The notes under the pieces were generated by a model. It had not been told where the DNA came from. It ran no database searches and saw nothing but the letters and a program-made list of their open reading frames with translations. Shown one piece after another: positions 9,518 to 18,152 of a stretch of 64,000 bases of DNA. The position numbers and the translations under genes were made by a program. How positions within the stretch are numbered: the stretch's first letter is position 1; each line of letters starts with the position of its first letter. Source of the DNA: UBA965 sp964469045 (GTDB taxonomy: Bacteria; Chloroflexota; Chloroflexia; Chloroflexales; Roseiflexaceae); assembly GCA_964469045.1 (NCBI GenBank), contig CAYXXK010000012.1, positions 5,610 to 69,609 on the forward strand, read 5' to 3'.

Positions 9518-10327
9518 TTATGGTTTGCGCGCATGGATATTTGCGCTACCAAAGCGACCAACGAGTTCTTGCACGGTGGCGCTGTCAAGATTTGCTAACT
9601 CGGCAGGCATTTGCCCGTACAAGCTACCGACGGTGTAATGCGATTGCATGTCGATGGCTATATCGACAAATCCGGCCTCGGTTAACAACCGCGACAGCTC
9701 GGATTTGGTCAAGGCGCCTGCCACACAACCAGCCCAACTAAGGCCAGCGCGAATTTCAGCCTCGCTGACTGGCAAATCACTCAGCACGCCATCAACAACG
9801 ACGTCAGAAATAGCCAATCGTCCACCCGATTTGAGTACACGAAAGGCCTCGACAAGGGCAACCTCTTTGCTAGGCGTCAAGTTCACCACACAATTCGAGA
9901 TAATGACATCAATCACGGCATCGTCGATGGGTAACTGCTCGAGATAGCCATGGCGAAATTCGACATTGGTAATCTCCATTTGAGCGGCATTCCGCTGCGC
10001 CAACGAAATCATCTCTTCAGTCATGTCGACACCATACACAAACCCCTCGGCGCCGACTTGCTTTGCCGCTAAAAAGACGTCAATACCGCCACCGGATCCC
10101 AAATCAAGCACAACCTCCCCAGGCTTAAGGGCAGCAATAGCTTGCGGGTTACCACATCCGCGGCTCGCATTGACCGCATCAGTCGGCACATCCTGCAACA
10201 TCTGCGCATCATAAAATGAACTGCCACAACAATCGCTGGTGTTACAACACGATGATTGCTCAAGTGCAACCTGGCGGTACGTCTCTTTCACAGTCAAATG
10301 AATAGACTCAAATGCATTATTAGTCAT
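9518..10327 (-). CDS. arsM: Arsenite methyltransferase ArsM
   Basis: S-adenosylmethionine-dependent methylation of As(III) to methylated and volatile arsenicals in the cytoplasm. 269 residues from ATG 10327, which has AAGGAGT upstream. The SAM site is VVLDLGSGGGIDVFLAA (about 72-88). The three cysteines conserved in ArsM enzymes are visible: Cys58 (SRGCGNP), Cys146 (SNCVVNL) and Cys201 (AGCVAGAL). The N-terminus has an extra double CC pair (Cys27, 28, 33, 34), seen in many bacterial ArsM proteins. It follows arsR by 50 bp, and that gap contains a second ArsR-like operator. Confidence 0.94.
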   Translation of the reverse strand: MTNNAFESIHLTVKETYRQVALEQSSCCNTSDCCGSSFYDAQMLQDVPTDAVNASRGCGNPQAIAALKPGEVVLDLGSGGGIDVFLAAKQVGAEGFVYGVDMTEEMISLAQRNAAQMEITNVEFRHGYLEQLPIDDAVIDVIISNCVVNLTPSKEVALVEAFRVLKSGGRLAISDVVVDGVLSDLPVSEAEIRAGLSWAGCVAGALTKSELSRLLTEAGFVDIAIDMQSHYTVGSLYGQMPAELANLDSATVQELVGRFGSANIHARKP

Positions 10328-10346
10328 ACCACACTCCTTCATTTTT

Positions 10347-10366
10347 ATATCGAAAATATTCAATAT
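10347..10366. promoter_or_regulatory. ArsR-like operator, site B (arsR-arsM gap)
   Basis: An imperfect 20-bp palindrome with ATATCGA and TTCAATAT ends, 16 of 20 positions symmetric. It matches site A (10747-10766) at 17 of 20 bases. It sits 19 bp upstream of the arsM start, inside the 50-bp gap. Confidence 0.65.
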
Positions 10367-10377
10367 TCATCACAACA

Positions 10378-10710
10378 TTACACCTTCATCGGCATTAATT
10401 GTGCAAGCTCCTGTATAAGTTGATGCACGACAGCGGGAGCTACCGAATAGTACACCCATGTACCACGTTGTACGGTGACTACCACACCCGCATCACGCAT
10501 CAGTCGGAGATGATGTGAGATCGTGGGCTGTGAAAGTGCAAACAACGACTCTAAATCACACACACACACCCCTTCGTCATGGAGTGCCATTTGTTGGAGC
10601 ATACGCCAACGAACCGGGTGTGCTAATGCCTTGAGGAGCACCACTGTCTGTTCATCGGCAGAAGGTGACGCATGAACATGCCCATCACCCGCACAACACG
10701 CATCATGCAT
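10378..10710 (-). CDS. arsR: ArsR-family arsenic-responsive repressor
   Basis: 110-residue winged-helix repressor of the ArsR/SmtB family. The metal box is GVCVCDLE (Cys49, Cys51), the classic alpha-3 As(III) site. The recognition helix SQPTISHHLRLM follows, then the wing (VVTVQRGTWVYY). The N-terminus has an additional CC pair (Cys5, Cys6). I chose ATG 10710, which has a GAGGAC site upstream, rather than the longer frame from 10800 that would cover the operator. It should release DNA on binding trivalent arsenic or antimony and so induce arsM and the HMA protein gene. Confidence 0.92.
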   Translation of the reverse strand: MHDACCAGDGHVHASPSADEQTVVLLKALAHPVRWRMLQQMALHDEGVCVCDLESLFALSQPTISHHLRLMRDAGVVVTVQRGTWVYYSVAPAVVHQLIQELAQLMPMKV

Positions 10711-10746
10711 GTTCGTCCTCGTTTCGCAGAAATCATTGTTATTATT

Positions 10747-10766
10747 ATATCGATATTTTTCAATAT
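10747..10766. promoter_or_regulatory. ArsR-like operator, site A (upstream of arsR)
   Basis: An AT-rich 20-mer, ATATCGA then TTCAATAT, 37 bp upstream of the arsR start and 12 bp from the end of the subtilase gene. It matches site B at 17 of 20 bases. Its position fits autoregulation of arsR. Confidence 0.65.
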
Positions 10767-10778
10767 AGCAACAGTTAT

Positions 10779-13700
10779 TTAGCGTGAGAAACGAAGCCAC
10801 GCAGTATCGGCAAAGGCAATCGACGTACCGTACAACACAATCCCTACAATCCCGCCATCGCGATTTGAATGGGTGATAGTGCGGCGCAACTGCAAGCGAT
10901 CAACACTCCATTGATAGACGCTCGTCACATTTTTGCGCGACACCGTATCAAATCCCATTACTGCGAGTTGGTCGGCATTCTGATCTAGTTTGGAGGCAAC
11001 AATCGGCAATGTCGAGACAACTTGTGACATCCCGCCTGTTTTTTCATCGAGTTGCAAAACAGCCAATCCCTGTGTTTGGGCGCCAAACACAAGATGCACT
11101 CGTGTTAAACCGCGTACCAGCGCATATGTTGCCAAATCAGTCACGGGTTGGGCACGAGGCAATACAAACTGAGACGTATAGGCAGTACCAGTCCACCGCA
11201 ACGATTGCACGAACCCCGTATATTTTTTGCCAGGCACAAAGCCTGCAAGCACCAGTTGATCATCACTATTATCGATGGCACGAATCGATGTGGCCACTCC
11301 CGCAATCGGATCGGTAGCAACGGTGAGTTGCATATAGCGCTGTTCTGTAAGCCGCTCAAATACCACGAGTTGACCAGAGGGATATGCAGCAGGTGTGGTT
11401 TTGTGTGCTAAGGCTATCATGATACGTTGATCAGTTGCATACAACGCAGTGATAGTTGACCCTCCTGGAAGTGGTGCGATGTGGGTACCCTTCAGCACAA
11501 ATGTTGCGTCACGCACGTCATAGATTTGGAGATACAAACTATCCCAGTTCAGCCGTCCTGCTACCACAAATTGATTCGGCACATTGGCGATTGCGGCCAA
11601 CGCCGTTGCATCAACGCCCGGCAGTCGTAGTGTAGACTGTACTTGTTGCATAGCAGGGTTGACGATGATTAATTCCGGCATCAATGCTTTTGTACTATCG
11701 CCTGCATAAAGGAGTAGGCTCTTGTCACCAAGTGGGCTACGCACAAGAGCACGATACCCTTTGGGCAAAGCATAATTGTGCGTCGTAATATAGGCAATCG
11801 ACGGCGTACGTGTGGCAACAATTGGTTGGGTTGCGGTTGCAGTATGTGTCATACGTCCACGTGGTGTCGCCGTATAGGTGGGCAATCCCATCATGACCAA
11901 GCGGGTTGTCGTTTGGGCAACGGCAATCGCCTGCGCCGTAGCGCGCGTTCTTGCGGATTGTGTCCGCGTCGCAGCACTCAGTGCAGTGGTCGTTGCTCGT
12001 ACTTTCATGCGTTGGGTAGCCGTTTTTGCATGCATGATGGTGTTTGTGATTGCCAAGGCCGTGCGGGTCCGCGTCGCCACTGGCGTGCGACTCGGTGTAA
12101 ACGTGGATTCACCAATCAAGGCACCTTGTGTGGCCGTTTGGTCAGACCACAACACCGCTTGCGTCATCGTCGCGGCATTGTCATTGCGTTGGCGCTGAGT
12201 ACGCGTTGCCACCGCAATAAGTGTCTTTGCACTGCGGATTGCCGTCGGCGTTGCCCACAGTGTTGGTGTTGCCGTTTGGGTTTGCAGAGCCTGCGTCGTT
12301 GCTTGGAGTTGCGCAGTTTGCGTAAGTGCAACATTTGGTAGCGTACTAACAGCACGCCCAGTCAGACCAATCGTAAGCACCAGTCGATTCACTTCAAGAC
12401 GAATCGAGGCATTGGTCACTTGCCCAGGCGTCGCAGTAGTCGGGGTATAAACGACATCAAAACTACACACAGGTGTCAAGTCATCAACAAACCCTTCGCA
12501 TGACACAGCATCAATACGAAAATATCGCCCACTCAACGTCCATCGCACAGTGGCTGGGGTCGTGGTATAGCGGATCGATATGCGTTGACGCAACGACTGC
12601 CCAATACGAACATCGCCCATATCAAGTGCCCAAGTACTCAGTGCCACCGGCGCTGTCGTCGCACGCACCAATCCAGCTGCACGCGCCACATCGATACGTG
12701 GAACGCGCAATGCACCGTCGAAGCCAGGGCGCGTTTCTGCAATTGGTTCACCAGTCTCGTACAACCAGCGATAGACCTGTGTGACACTTGCGCGGGGGCG
12801 CAACGACTTCATCAGTGCCCACGCACCTGCGACATGTGGCGCGGCCATTGATGTGCCCGAGTATTCGGCAAATGTATTGCCACCTGGTGTGGCAATACTC
12901 GAGCGAATCAATTCACCTGGCGCATACAAATCAAGTAATAGGTCTCCACTCCCATTGGCACGATTGGCAACCGACGATACTGCATTCGAAAACACAGAAG
13001 GACGATCATGCAATCCATAACTCGGCTTGGTTGATGTGACAGACCCGACGCTAATTGCTGATGATACGCATGCGGGGAAGGCGATACCGGTTGCTGATCC
13101 GGCGTTACCAGCGGCCACAACCGTCGCCACGCCGAGCTCACGCAACTGATCGATATACCATTTAAACGGATACGCATCTGTGCCACCCAATGTATCACAT
13201 GCGACATCATAGTGACCATCACCAAGACTCATGTTAACTGCAGCCAAGGTCCCCCACGTCGATGGATCATATTCTGTTGCCAACCAGTCAAGGGCACGAA
13301 GCAAGTCATGCTCATAGGCAAGAACACAATCGGTGGTCGCATCAACACCACACATCGCAGCTTCATGATTTGCTGCAAACCGCGAAAAAACCTGCACGGC
13401 GATAATACGCGCATCAGGAGCAATACCACGGGTAGTTACTCCTGCCTGTGTAACCTCACGACCTGCAACGATGCCCGCAACATGGGTACCATGATGACAC
13501 GCATCCAGTGTCACATCACAAGGCACACCACTACCACTGCCACTCTTCATCGAGGCTCCGCCCGCACAGACACTTGTGCTACCATATGCCTCATTTGTTG
13601 TCGAAAAACATGCCTCGCGAATGACTTGACCGCGCAACGCACTATGTTGCCCGTCAACGCCCGTATCAAGCACCGCAACACTACTTCCTGCGCCTGTTAT

Positions 13701-14123
13701 TCCTGATGCATGTAATGCACGCGCACCTATTTGACTAGTGCTTTCACTCGTTGCATGCCGAAAAAGGCGACTCACGTGTACCGAAGCAACTGCTGGATCT
13801 TGTTGTAATTGTGCTAATGTATCGGCATTGACTGTTGCAATAATCACCGGCATCGTCTGCATTTGCCAGACGTCAACATCATTGAGGCGCATAGTGACAA
13901 ATTGCTCTTGGAGTTGCCGTATTTGGATGCGCCGCGCCAAAACAGCACCCCGCGCCATCACATCACGCTCAGGAGGAATGGTATGACGCAACGCAATAAT
14001 AACGGTCTGTGTCGCTGGGGGGAGTTCGGCTTCAGACGGAAATGCATGCACACGAGTATCTACCGCATACAACACAAATACCCCGACAAGTATCAATACC
14101 AAAATTGCTTGTCGGAATATCAC
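10779..14123 (-). CDS. Secreted subtilisin-like serine protease (S8) with Thr-rich linker and C-terminal repeat domain
   Basis: 1114 residues with a GTG start (14123; GGAG 7 nt upstream). Residues 1-27 are a signal peptide. Residues about 38-122 are an inhibitor_I9-like propeptide. The S8 triad is Asp153 (VLDTGVDG), His211 (HHGTHVAG) and Ser425 (GTSMAAPH), with oxyanion Asn340. After the catalytic domain comes a beta domain (about 500-600). A long low-complexity Thr/Ala/Gln/Arg linker of TATQT-type repeats follows (about 605-800). The last 300 residues (about 805-1114) have repeated strand patterns that could be a beta-propeller. An extracellular degradative or processing enzyme is likely. 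The gene is probably its own transcription unit, between the ADI terminator and arsR. Confidence 0.9.
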   Translation of the reverse strand: MIFRQAILVLILVGVFVLYAVDTRVHAFPSEAELPPATQTVIIALRHTIPPERDVMARGAVLARRIQIRQLQEQFVTMRLNDVDVWQMQTMPVIIATVNADTLAQLQQDPAVASVHVSRLFRHATSESTSQIGARALHASGITGAGSSVAVLDTGVDGQHSALRGQVIREACFSTTNEAYGSTSVCAGGASMKSGSGSGVPCDVTLDACHHGTHVAGIVAGREVTQAGVTTRGIAPDARIIAVQVFSRFAANHEAAMCGVDATTDCVLAYEHDLLRALDWLATEYDPSTWGTLAAVNMSLGDGHYDVACDTLGGTDAYPFKWYIDQLRELGVATVVAAGNAGSATGIAFPACVSSAISVGSVTSTKPSYGLHDRPSVFSNAVSSVANRANGSGDLLLDLYAPGELIRSSIATPGGNTFAEYSGTSMAAPHVAGAWALMKSLRPRASVTQVYRWLYETGEPIAETRPGFDGALRVPRIDVARAAGLVRATTAPVALSTWALDMGDVRIGQSLRQRISIRYTTTPATVRWTLSGRYFRIDAVSCEGFVDDLTPVCSFDVVYTPTTATPGQVTNASIRLEVNRLVLTIGLTGRAVSTLPNVALTQTAQLQATTQALQTQTATPTLWATPTAIRSAKTLIAVATRTQRQRNDNAATMTQAVLWSDQTATQGALIGESTFTPSRTPVATRTRTALAITNTIMHAKTATQRMKVRATTTALSAATRTQSARTRATAQAIAVAQTTTRLVMMGLPTYTATPRGRMTHTATATQPIVATRTPSIAYITTHNYALPKGYRALVRSPLGDKSLLLYAGDSTKALMPELIIVNPAMQQVQSTLRLPGVDATALAAIANVPNQFVVAGRLNWDSLYLQIYDVRDATFVLKGTHIAPLPGGSTITALYATDQRIMIALAHKTTPAAYPSGQLVVFERLTEQRYMQLTVATDPIAGVATSIRAIDNSDDQLVLAGFVPGKKYTGFVQSLRWTGTAYTSQFVLPRAQPVTDLATYALVRGLTRVHLVFGAQTQGLAVLQLDEKTGGMSQVVSTLPIVASKLDQNADQLAVMGFDTVSRKNVTSVYQWSVDRLQLRRTITHSNRDGGIVGIVLYGTSIAFADTAWLRFSR

Positions 14124-14193
14124 AGCATTGCTCCAGATGACAATACGTTACATACTATTCGTCCTAGTAATCAATTTTATCATGTACGACATT

Positions 14194-14218
14194 TTGTAAT
14201 CTAACAAGACGATTACAA
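14194..14218. promoter_or_regulatory. Inverted repeat upstream of the subtilase gene
   Basis: A perfect 8-bp inverted repeat (TTGTAATC / GATTACAA) with a 9-nt spacer, about 70 bp upstream of the subtilase start and just past the terminator of the ADI gene. It could be an operator; there is no T-tract to make it a terminator. Confidence 0.4.
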
Positions 14219-14221
14219 GGC

Positions 14222-14264
14222 ACAAAAAACCACCCATGAAACACTGATGGTGACTCATGGGTGG
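14222..14264 (-). terminator. Intrinsic terminator of the arginine-deiminase-like gene
   Basis: A perfect 10-bp stem (14230-14239 with 14255-14264) and 15-nt loop, followed on the minus strand by six T residues. It lies 14 bp after the stop codon. Confidence 0.88.
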
Positions 14265-14277
14265 GCACTAGCAATCA

Positions 14278-15201
14278 CTAATCGCGCAAAACAACACCTG
14301 TCATACAATGGACGGCACCGCCACCTTTGGCCAATTCTGAAATATCGACCTCATGACATTCAATGTCGTGTGACTCAAATAACGCTCGCAACGTCGGGTT
14401 GCCAGCAGGCATAACCACAACATTGGGGGCAACGGGCACCATGTTGATTGAGCGCGAATAATGATCTACCCCCGGTGCATCCATTGCATTGATAATTGTA
14501 AATCCCATATGTTTGAGGAGTTCATATGCCGCATGTGGCACGTTATTGGGGACCATCACCGCCGTACGCGGGCCTACGATATTGACACCACCATCGATAT
14601 GGCCACATCCCCACGGCATATTGACGATATGCGGCTCAAATCCCATGCGTTTGAGCTCAGTCGCAACCTGTTCGGCACCAGACTGATTGGTGCGCAAGCC
14701 AGTTGCGACCATCACCACACCGTCACGTACATAGACCACATCAGCGCCCTCAAACACACCATCACCATGGACACCATGCACAATTGGAATGCCGGCTTCA
14801 AGCAAGCGCCGTGCTGATGTCCACTCCTCGCCGGCACGCGCCGCCGAGGCCATGCGCGCAATGATAGCGCCTCGCGGCGTCATAAAGAAGTGATCACGAC
14901 AAAAGTAGATATTGGGAGTGGCGCGATCGCCTGGCGTCAATTCAAGCACTTCAACACCAAACGAGCGATACATTGCCGTCAAGGCATCGTGCTGTTCTCG
15001 CGCTCGATTGGGTTCAACGATGCCGTCCCATAAGACGGCGCCAGCATCGGTGATACCGTTGATTTCGGTGCCAGGGCGATGCATCACCACACGGCGTAAT
15101 TGGCCATACTCAGTCGTTACACCAAGATGCGCAATTGTCTCGGTGTCACGGGCACGCCATTGTGTGCCGCCATGGGCGGCTGTGAGAAATTCATGCGACA
15201 T
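14278..15201 (-). CDS. Arginine deiminase / dimethylarginine dimethylaminohydrolase-like amidinotransferase-fold enzyme
   Basis: 307 residues of the pentein (guanidine-modifying) superfamily. Substrate and catalytic motifs are visible: FEGAD near residue 152, GHIDGGVN with the catalytic His, and the nucleophile Cys299 in AVHCMTG, nine residues from the end. The length and the C-terminal Cys context fit both ADI and DDAH relatives. The reaction would hydrolyse a guanidino group to release ammonia or an amine. No arginine-pathway partner (otc, arcC, arcD) is adjacent, so the substrate is open. It is a monocistronic unit with its own terminator. Confidence 0.85.
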   Translation of the reverse strand: MSHEFLTAAHGGTQWRARDTETIAHLGVTTEYGQLRRVVMHRPGTEINGITDAGAVLWDGIVEPNRAREQHDALTAMYRSFGVEVLELTPGDRATPNIYFCRDHFFMTPRGAIIARMASAARAGEEWTSARRLLEAGIPIVHGVHGDGVFEGADVVYVRDGVVMVATGLRTNQSGAEQVATELKRMGFEPHIVNMPWGCGHIDGGVNIVGPRTAVMVPNNVPHAAYELLKHMGFTIINAMDAPGVDHYSRSINMVPVAPNVVVMPAGNPTLRALFESHDIECHEVDISELAKGGGAVHCMTGVVLRD

Positions 15202-15342
15202 TCACTACCTCGTTGTATGGTCAGAAGTGGACGGTATCAATAGTAGCATGCTTTTGTGGGATGCCCGCCATACACACTTTCGAAATCGATTATTTTCGGC
15301 TGTGGTAGGATGAATGCATCCTGCAATCAAAGGAGGTCCTCC

Positions 15343-15825
15343 ATGAATCATCGTTCGCAGTTGATTCTCGCATTGCGCACCTATCCACAAAGACTCGAAC
15401 TCGCCCTTGCCGAAATCCCCGTGACTGCACTCACCGCTACCCCACTACCGGGCGAATGGAGCGTCGCCCAAAACATCCATCATTTGGCTGACTCACATCT
15501 CAATGCATTCATCCGTTGCAAGTTAATTGCGACAGAGCAAGAGCCACCGCTCAAGCCGTATGATCAAGATGCATGGGCAACCCATCCTGATGCGGCAAAT
15601 GGTGATATCTCGCCATCGCTCGCCATCTTGCGTGGCTTACACACGCGCTGGGCAGACTTTTTTGCAAATCTCAATGACGCCGATTACGCCCGTGTGGGTC
15701 ATCACCCCGAGGCTGGTGTGATGTCGCTCGACCGGTTACTCAAGGGGTATGTCCAACACGGCGACGACCATCTCGACCAAATCGCCCGCACCATGGCGGC
15801 GTATCGCACACAACAAGGAGCCTAA
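15343..15825 (+). CDS. DinB-family (YfiT/DinB_2) metal-dependent four-helix protein
   Basis: 160 residues from ATG 15343, which has a strong AGGAGGT site (15331-15337). The four-helix bundle signature is present: LPGEWSVAQNIHHLADSH near residues 34-52, and QHGDDHLDQI near 138-147 with the C-terminal metal histidines. Members bind a divalent metal, and several act as thiol-dependent S-transferases or hydrolases; the substrate here is unknown. The stop lies 3 bp before the next gene, so the two form an operon. Confidence 0.85.
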   Translation: MNHRSQLILALRTYPQRLELALAEIPVTALTATPLPGEWSVAQNIHHLADSHLNAFIRCKLIATEQEPPLKPYDQDAWATHPDAANGDISPSLAILRGLHTRWADFFANLNDADYARVGHHPEAGVMSLDRLLKGYVQHGDDHLDQIARTMAAYRTQQGA

Positions 15826-15828
15826 CTC

Positions 15829-16593
15829 ATGTCTGATTATGGATTGCGCGGCAAACGCGCCTTGGTCACCGGCGGCGCTTCAGGGATTGGCCGTGGTATT
15901 GTTGAGGCACTCGCCGAACACGGCGCAGATGTCGTCCTCACGTACCTTTCGAGCGCTGATGGCGCAAACGAGACCGTGGCATTTGCCCAACAACACGGCG
16001 TCAAAGCATATGCAATGCCAGCAGATCTCACTGACGAAGCGGCAGTGCAACAAGTTGTCACAGAGACCCAGCGCCTCCTCGGTGGCATTGATATATTGGT
16101 GACCAACACTGGGGGGATTTTGGGACGCAAGCCGACGCTCGAAATCACGCGTGAAACGTGGGACAAAGCGTTCGCTCTCAACGTGACTAGTACGTTTTTG
16201 TGTTGCAAAGCCGTTATCCCTGGCATGATGGCCCAAGGGGGTGGCAACATCGTACTCATGAGCTCACAAGCTGCATTTGACGGCGGTGGTGTGGGGTCAT
16301 CGTACTACGCCGCAACCAAAGGCGCTATCTTGACCTACAACCGCGGGTTAGCCAAAGAATTAGCGCCACACAACATTCGTGTGAACTGTGTGGCGCCTGG
16401 ATTAATTGACACGCGCTTTCATGACATCCATACACCACCAGATATGCGCGCTGCTGTGCGCGGTCGCATCCCGCTTGGTCGCGAGGGCACGCCGCGCGAT
16501 GTGGCCGGCGCCGTAATCTATCTCACCTCAGACCTCGGCGCTTATTTGACCGGTGAAACCATCATTATCAACGGTGGACAATCGATGTACTAG
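15829..16593 (+). CDS. Short-chain dehydrogenase/reductase (FabG-like classical SDR)
   Basis: 254 residues. The NAD(P)-binding motif is TGGASGIG near residues 15-22. The NTGG form replaces the usual NAGG. The catalytic Ser lies in LMSSQAAF and the YxxxK pair in SSYYAATKGA. The C-terminal GETIIINGGQSMY is typical of FabG, glucose dehydrogenase and sugar dehydrogenase relatives. Asp/Glu discrimination for NAD or NADP is not clear. It is coupled to the DinB gene. Its TAG stop overlaps the stop of the convergent MFS gene in a CTAG. Confidence 0.88.
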   Translation: MSDYGLRGKRALVTGGASGIGRGIVEALAEHGADVVLTYLSSADGANETVAFAQQHGVKAYAMPADLTDEAAVQQVVTETQRLLGGIDILVTNTGGILGRKPTLEITRETWDKAFALNVTSTFLCCKAVIPGMMAQGGGNIVLMSSQAAFDGGGVGSSYYAATKGAILTYNRGLAKELAPHNIRVNCVAPGLIDTRFHDIHTPPDMRAAVRGRIPLGREGTPRDVAGAVIYLTSDLGAYLTGETIIINGGQSMY

Positions 16594-17807
16594 ACGTCTC
16601 GTGCATGGCGCAATTGTTGATGACGGTTGCGCCATGCATAGACTGCAATAATCACTGCAGTCACAATAATCATGACCGTCGAGCTCCGCAAAATATACTC
16701 CGGCGCAACCCGATCAGTCACAACCACGGCCACTAACGGCCCCACCAAACCACCAAGTGACACGGTCATCTCTTTGAGGGCAGCTACTTGTCCACGTTGA
16801 TCAGGGGTGGTGATATCGATATACGCAGCCCCAAGCGCCGGCGTCACCAGCCCAGCGCCAAGTCCTGTAATCACGGACGCCACAATCATAGATGTATACG
16901 CCGGCGTTTGATCAACACCGATATACCACGCTGCATGAATAAAAAAGCCAATAGCAATCATAACAAACCGCCCAAAACGGTCACTTAAATTGCCTGCACC
17001 GATCTCGCCGATAGCCGTAGCCGCACCATACACACCAACCACAATGCCAAACATGGTGGCCGTGTAATTGTGATTCGTATATAAGTGCGACAATGTGGCA
17101 GGCTCGGTGGCCACCCACGCAAAGACCCAACTAAAATCCACCCATAACAACAACAAAAGCGCCATCAACGGACGTGGTGGGTTGCGCCACAACCCAAACC
17201 AATTCACTTGATGGGTCTCACTTGCCGCCAACACATACGCCCGTGTCTCGGGCACCATTACCGCTACCAAGATGACCGCCACCATGGCCATACCCGCTGA
17301 GACAAAAAACGCCGATGCAAAGCCGAAGGCATCGTATAACACACCACCAACGGTCGGACCAATAATTAACCCGATGCTAATTCCACCAGTTACATAGCCC
17401 AACCATGCCGCACGACGCTCCTCTGGGGCGATATCGGCCGCGGCCGCCAATGCAGCAGGCATGATGCCAGAGTTAAACAACCCCATCACAAATCGCAGGA
17501 GAATGAATTGATTGAGATCGGTGGAGAATGGCGTAATCACATTTACCACCACAATCGCTATCAACCCGATAATCAACATCGGTCGACGTCCCCAACGATC
17601 CACCAAGTTACCCGCAAATGGTGCTCCAATCAGGTTACCCAACGAAAACGCAAAACTCAACCAACCAAGTGCCCCTAATCCAATATTGCGCTCCATTAAC
17701 CACGGCGCAAGTACCGGATACGGCATCGTATGCCCAATAAACGTCAACATGATACATACAGACAACAATGCAATCACGGCCAATGGCCGCTGAATTTGAA
17801 CAGTCAC
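16590..17807 (-). CDS. Major facilitator superfamily transporter
   Basis: 405 residues with 12 predicted membrane segments. The MFS signature between segments 2 and 3 is NLVDRWGRRPMLI, and the mirrored motif in the second half is NLSDRFGRFVMI. The LGYVTGGISIGLIIGPTVGG segment resembles motif C of drug exporters (DHA1 type), so efflux of a small molecule is likely. I chose GTG 17807, which has AAAGGAG 7 nt upstream, rather than the GTG at 17840. The gene is convergent with the SDR gene and shares the CTAG stop. Confidence 0.88.
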   Translation of the reverse strand: MTVQIQRPLAVIALLSVCIMLTFIGHTMPYPVLAPWLMERNIGLGALGWLSFAFSLGNLIGAPFAGNLVDRWGRRPMLIIGLIAIVVVNVITPFSTDLNQFILLRFVMGLFNSGIMPAALAAAADIAPEERRAAWLGYVTGGISIGLIIGPTVGGVLYDAFGFASAFFVSAGMAMVAVILVAVMVPETRAYVLAASETHQVNWFGLWRNPPRPLMALLLLLWVDFSWVFAWVATEPATLSHLYTNHNYTATMFGIVVGVYGAATAIGEIGAGNLSDRFGRFVMIAIGFFIHAAWYIGVDQTPAYTSMIVASVITGLGAGLVTPALGAAYIDITTPDQRGQVAALKEMTVSLGGLVGPLVAVVVTDRVAPEYILRSSTVMIIVTAVIIAVYAWRNRHQQLRHARDV

Positions 17808-18152
17808 ACTATGCTCCTTTAGGAAGGCACGTTTTACCACGGTAGTGTCACAGTCGCAGGCATCTGTGACGTTCTTATGCTATCAAAGAACCAATCAGCA
17901 TGCGTATTTGATGATTTTCATGATGTTTCTCCACTAGGAACGCACGTTGTTGCAGAGATAATAGTACCCGAGCGTACCTCTATAGCGTTCTATGGTATGA
18001 TAGAGCAAATTAGTTCTTTTGGATAATTAACTTTTCTTTAAGTGGCAATGCCACCATGAATATAGGTGTAGAGTTGCATTGCTGGACTGCATGCAACACG
18101 GTCTGCACCACACCTCGAGACATCAACTGGGTTTGTTGGGGAGTTTCACTCG
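17808..18152. other. 345-bp divergent spacer between MFS and AlbA_2 genes
   Basis: No credible gene. It holds an inverted repeat at 17847-17870, an AT-rich centre, and a possible -10 TATGAT near 17996. It probably carries promoters for both flanking genes. Confidence 0.5.
17847..17870. promoter_or_regulatory. Inverted repeat upstream of the MFS transporter
   Basis: Perfect 7-bp arms GTCACAG / CTGTGAC with a 10-nt spacer, 40 bp upstream of the MFS start. The size fits an operator for a dimeric regulator, possibly the AlbA_2 protein encoded divergently. Confidence 0.4.
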
